Shown: positions 4,850 to 7,331 of the stretch, in pieces | Layout of the letters: each line of letters opens with the position of its first letter | Numbering within the stretch: position 1 is the stretch's first letter | NCBI GenBank assembly: GCA_044326505.1 | Contig: JBIRBF010000139.1 | Location: 1-7,331, forward strand | DNA: 7,331 nucleotides | Direction of reading: 5' to 3' | Source of the DNA: JACJWR01 sp044326505 | GTDB taxonomy: Bacteria; Actinomycetota; Actinomycetes; S36-B12; UBA10799 | Translations under genes and position numbers: made by a program | The notes under the pieces: generated by a model | The model's database searches: none | The model's input: only the letters and a program-made list of their open reading frames with translations | What the model was told of the DNA's origin: nothing

Positions 4850-7080
4850 AGGGTCACCATCGCGGTGTATTCGCCGCCGAGCGCCAGCAGTTCGGCATGT
4901 GTGCCGCGCTCCACGATGCGCCCGCCGGCGAGTACCACGATCTCGTCGCAGTCGCGCACCGTCGAGAGCCGGTGGGCGATGACCAGCAGACCCGCACCGG
5001 CGGCCGCGAGCGCGGCCATCACCTCCGCCTCTTTGATCGAGTCGAGTGCGCTCGTCGCCTCGTCCAGAACCAAGACACCCGGGTGCCCCACCATCGCGCG
5101 GGCGATCTCGATGCGCTGGCGCTGACCACCGCTGAAGTTGGCGCCGCCTTCGCTGACGACGGAGTCGTAGCCGCCTGGACGAGCCGCGATGTCATCGTGA
5201 ATTGCGGCGCCGCGCGCTGCGCTGATCACCTCGCGGTCGGGAACGGCCGCGTCGAACAGGGTGAGGTTCTCGCGCACGGTGCCGGGGAACAACACGATGT
5301 CCTGATCGACGTATCCGATCCGCTCAGCACGCTGCCGCCCTGACAGGTCCACCAGCGGCACGCCGCCGAGGCGCACCTCGCCCGCTGTCGGCTGCAACAG
5401 GCCCACTGCGAGCCGGCCGAGGGTGGACTTGCCCGAGCCGGAGGCCCCCACGACGCCCACCCGCTGGCCCGGTGCCACCCGCAGCGACACTCGGTCGAGG
5501 ATCAGTGCGCCTGGGGAGTAGCCGAAAGTGACGCCATCGAGGGTGAGGTCGGCAACCTCGAGGACGCCGCCTCGGCCCTCCTCGACATGCGCGAACTCGC
5601 CGTCCGCGAGCGAGCTGCCAAGCGGATCGGTGTCGTGGTCGAGCAGGTCGTCGAGGCGGTCCAGCGACGCCCGCAGCTGCTGCACGCCGGCGCCCAGCGC
5701 GGCCCAGTTCGCGATCGGACCCAGGAAGAGCGGCATCAGCGCAAGCACCGCCACGAAGCCGCCCGGGGTGAGCCGATCGGAAATGACCAGCAGGCCGCCG
5801 ATGCAGATGGCCAGCGCCGTCGCCACCCCGGTCACAAGCGTGGGAAGCGCTGCCAGTGACAGGGACGTGACCTGTAGCCGGCTCAGCGAGTTCACCGCGG
5901 ACGCATGCCGCCCGGTGGTGGCGGCGAAGAGGTCGGCCTCGGTACCCGAGGACTTCACCGTCTCGATACTGCGTAGTCCGTAGGAGAGCGCTCCGGAGAA
6001 GTTCGCCTGCTCTCGGGCCAGCCGCGACGCAGCGCCGATACGCCACTGTGCCGAGGCCTGCAGGATAAGCACGATCAGCAGCGCCGACACCCCCGCCAAC
6101 ACCGCAAGCGGCCAGGAGTACAGGAAGAGCGTCAACCCCACAGCCACCGCAGTGACCAGTGCCACGGCAGCCGGGATCAACTGCTGGGCGGCCAGCTGAC
6201 TGACGCCGTCCACCAGACCGACGCGGAAGGCGACATCGCCGGCATAGCGCTGGACGAAGAACGTCATGGGCAGCCGAAGGGCATGCGTCACGAACGACAC
6301 TGCCTGTCTCTCCGACAGCGCCAGGCCCAGTCGCCGCGAGACGGTGCTCTGCCACCAGGTCAGCCACAGTGTCATGACGGCACCGATGATCAGAGTGAGC
6401 ACCGTCGTGGGAATCCACTGCGGCAAATCCGCGACCAGGACCTTGTCGACGTATCCCTGCACAGCCAGCGGACCCAGGGTGATGGGAATCGCCAAAGCGA
6501 GGCAGGCGATTACCAGGAACCACAGCGCCGGAGCGAACCCAGCCAGCCGACGGCGCACCCCTCGCCAGGCGCTGGGCTCACGGCCAGCGCGCTGGAAGTC
6601 GGGCATCGGCGTCGCGTGCAGCACGACTCCGGTGAACTCCCGATCGGCGACCGCCCACGAGCACCGGGTGCGCCCCAGTGCCGGGTCGTTCAGCCACAGT
6701 CCGTTGCGATCGGCCCCTTCGATCACGACGAAGTGGGAGAACCGCCAATAGGCGACGATCGGGAAGGGCTCGGAGGGCAGATCGGCCAGGTGGCGCTTGA
6801 ATCCCTCCACGGCCAGCCCCTGCGACCGACCCGCCAGCACGATGCTGTGCGCATTGGCGCCATCGCGGGACACCCCGCAGGCCACGCGAAGGTCCTCTAG
6901 CGGCACCCACCGGCCGTAGTGGGCCAACATCATGCCCAGGCACGCCGCCCCGCACTCGGTGATCTCCATCTGCAGGACCGTCGGCACCTTGACGCGGCGG
7001 CGGCGCACCCGCCGGGTCCAGGACAGGTCGGGTTCGGGCGGCGCGTCTTGTACGACCGGCCCCTCGGGGTCCGCGGTCAA
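4846..7080 (-). CDS. NHLM-type peptidase-containing ABC transporter (C39 peptidase, permease and ATPase)
   Basis: A 744-aa exporter that should cut a double-glycine leader from a precursor peptide and export the remainder. The N-terminal C39 domain (about 33-155) has oxyanion Gln37, nucleophile Cys43 (in QMEITECGAAC), His116 (in FSHFVVIEG) and Asp132 (in LNDPALG). The Q-C and H-D spacings match other peptidase-containing transporters, so it should be active. Membrane segments run from about 183 to 480. The ATPase has Walker A GASGSGKST (545-553), signature FSGGQ (649-653), Walker B with D673/E674, and switch His703. I chose the TTG start at 7078-7080 because it overlaps the HlyD stop as TTGA and leaves a short lead before the peptidase. 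The frame is open to 7194, but that start would run through 115 bp of the preceding gene. The downstream exporter overlaps by GTGA. Confidence 0.9.
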   Translation of the reverse strand: MTADPEGPVVQDAPPEPDLSWTRRVRRRRVKVPTVLQMEITECGAACLGMMLAHYGRWVPLEDLRVACGVSRDGANAHSIVLAGRSQGLAVEGFKRHLADLPSEPFPIVAYWRFSHFVVIEGADRNGLWLNDPALGRTRCSWAVADREFTGVVLHATPMPDFQRAGREPSAWRGVRRRLAGFAPALWFLVIACLALAIPITLGPLAVQGYVDKVLVADLPQWIPTTVLTLIIGAVMTLWLTWWQSTVSRRLGLALSERQAVSFVTHALRLPMTFFVQRYAGDVAFRVGLVDGVSQLAAQQLIPAAVALVTAVAVGLTLFLYSWPLAVLAGVSALLIVLILQASAQWRIGAASRLAREQANFSGALSYGLRSIETVKSSGTEADLFAATTGRHASAVNSLSRLQVTSLSLAALPTLVTGVATALAICIGGLLVISDRLTPGGFVAVLALMPLFLGPIANWAALGAGVQQLRASLDRLDDLLDHDTDPLGSSLADGEFAHVEEGRGGVLEVADLTLDGVTFGYSPGALILDRVSLRVAPGQRVGVVGASGSGKSTLGRLAVGLLQPTAGEVRLGGVPLVDLSGRQRAERIGYVDQDIVLFPGTVRENLTLFDAAVPDREVISAARGAAIHDDIAARPGGYDSVVSEGGANFSGGQRQRIEIARAMVGHPGVLVLDEATSALDSIKEAEVMAALAAAGAGLLVIAHRLSTVRDCDEIVVLAGGRIVERGTHAELLALGGEYTAMVTL
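7077..7080 (-). other. TTGA stop/start overlap between the HlyD-like protein and the peptidase-exporter
   Basis: The TGA (7077-7079) overlaps a TTG (7078-7080) in the exporter frame. A GGGGA-containing stretch lies a few bases upstream. The rare TTG start is inferred from the overlap geometry and the expected length of the C39 lead-in. No other start near the peptidase domain gives so tight a junction. Confidence 0.6.
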
Positions 7081-7331
7081 GGGGTCCCCAGGAAGGCCTT
7101 GTGCGGGCGCACCTCGGACAGGATCACCGTGCCCACGGCCGGCGTGCCCGAGGTGATGCGCTGCGGAGGCCCCGGCGGCAGGGTCCAACTCCACCCGCTG
7201 GGCGTGGTCGGGTCGGCCGTAAGCGCAACCTCGACTTCCACCACCGGGCCGCCGGCCATGATCTCGGCCGTCAGATCCGAGTTGGCGGTCAGGTAGGCGA
7301 TGCGGGCCTCGTCGACCGGCAGCGGACTCAC
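7077..7331 (-). CDS. NHLM-type secretion protein (HlyD-like membrane fusion protein), C-terminal part
   Basis: The frame is open to the window edge, so the 5' part of the gene lies beyond 7331; 84 residues are visible. The segments PSGWSWTLPPGPPQRITSGT and VGTVILSEVRPH, and the stretch EIMAGGPVVEVEVAL, fit the C-terminal region of HlyD-like proteins of NHLM systems, where a TPSG-W/Y-W..GPP..ISSGT pattern recurs just before the C-terminus. Such proteins bridge the inner-membrane exporter to the cell envelope. The assignment rests on this short pattern and on the two NHLM-type exporters that follow directly. The TGA stop (7077-7079) overlaps the TTG start of the peptidase-exporter. Confidence 0.8.
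   Translation of the reverse strand: MSPLPVDEARIAYLTANSDLTAEIMAGGPVVEVEVALTADPTTPSGWSWTLPPGPPQRITSGTPAVGTVILSEVRPHKAFLGTP

Noticed and set aside
4079..5125. A 348-codon plus-strand open frame
   Set aside because: It lies antisense across both exporter genes, has a His/Arg/Pro-rich composition typical of the shadow of a GC-rich gene, and shows no recognisable domain.
5324..6523. A 399-codon minus-strand open frame
   Set aside because: It is an out-of-frame shadow of the peptidase-exporter, with Arg/Gly/Ala-rich low-complexity translation, while the overlapping frame carries every expected ABC motif.
7081..7194. An N-terminal extension of the peptidase-exporter
   Set aside because: The extra 38 codons duplicate the coding sequence of the HlyD-like gene, and the TTGA overlap gives a better start.

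Overview
The window is GC-rich DNA from an actinobacterium. It could be a mycobacterium or a relative. This is inferred from the high GC content, the G/C-ending codons, the GTG and TTG starts, an actinobacterial-type Fpg/Nei glycosylase and an IS1081-like transposase start. No marker gene fixes the genus.

The left part (1-1740) looks like ordinary chromosome. It holds the 5' part of a GlcD-like FAD-binding oxidoreductase gene (minus strand), interrupted by an in-frame amber codon. Upstream of it, on the same strand, is an intact Fpg/Nei-family DNA glycosylase gene. Diverging from that, only 21 bp away, is a tRNA-Leu(CAG) gene on the plus strand.

The middle (1741-2713) is almost gene-free and looks like a transposition scar. 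A strong hairpin lies just after the tRNA. Next come the broken 5' ends of two different IS256-family elements, arranged head to head with their left terminal repeats about 73 bp apart. After these lies one small open frame of 39 codons with a good ribosome binding site and no recognisable function.

The right part (2714-7331, all minus strand) is the export module of a peptide secretion system of the NHLM (nitrile hydratase leader microcin) type. In transcription order it comprises the 3' end of a HlyD-like membrane fusion protein, a C39 peptidase-ABC exporter with an intact catalytic set, and a second ABC exporter with a non-C39 N-terminal domain. The genes overlap by 4 bp at both junctions (TTGA and GTGA), so they are probably translationally coupled. 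The peptidase-transporter should cut a double-glycine leader from a precursor peptide and export the product with the other two proteins. No convincing precursor or modification gene is visible here; they probably lie upstream, beyond position 7331. A tRNA next to IS debris next to an export cassette suggests a genomic-island boundary, but no integrase or attachment repeat is visible in the window.
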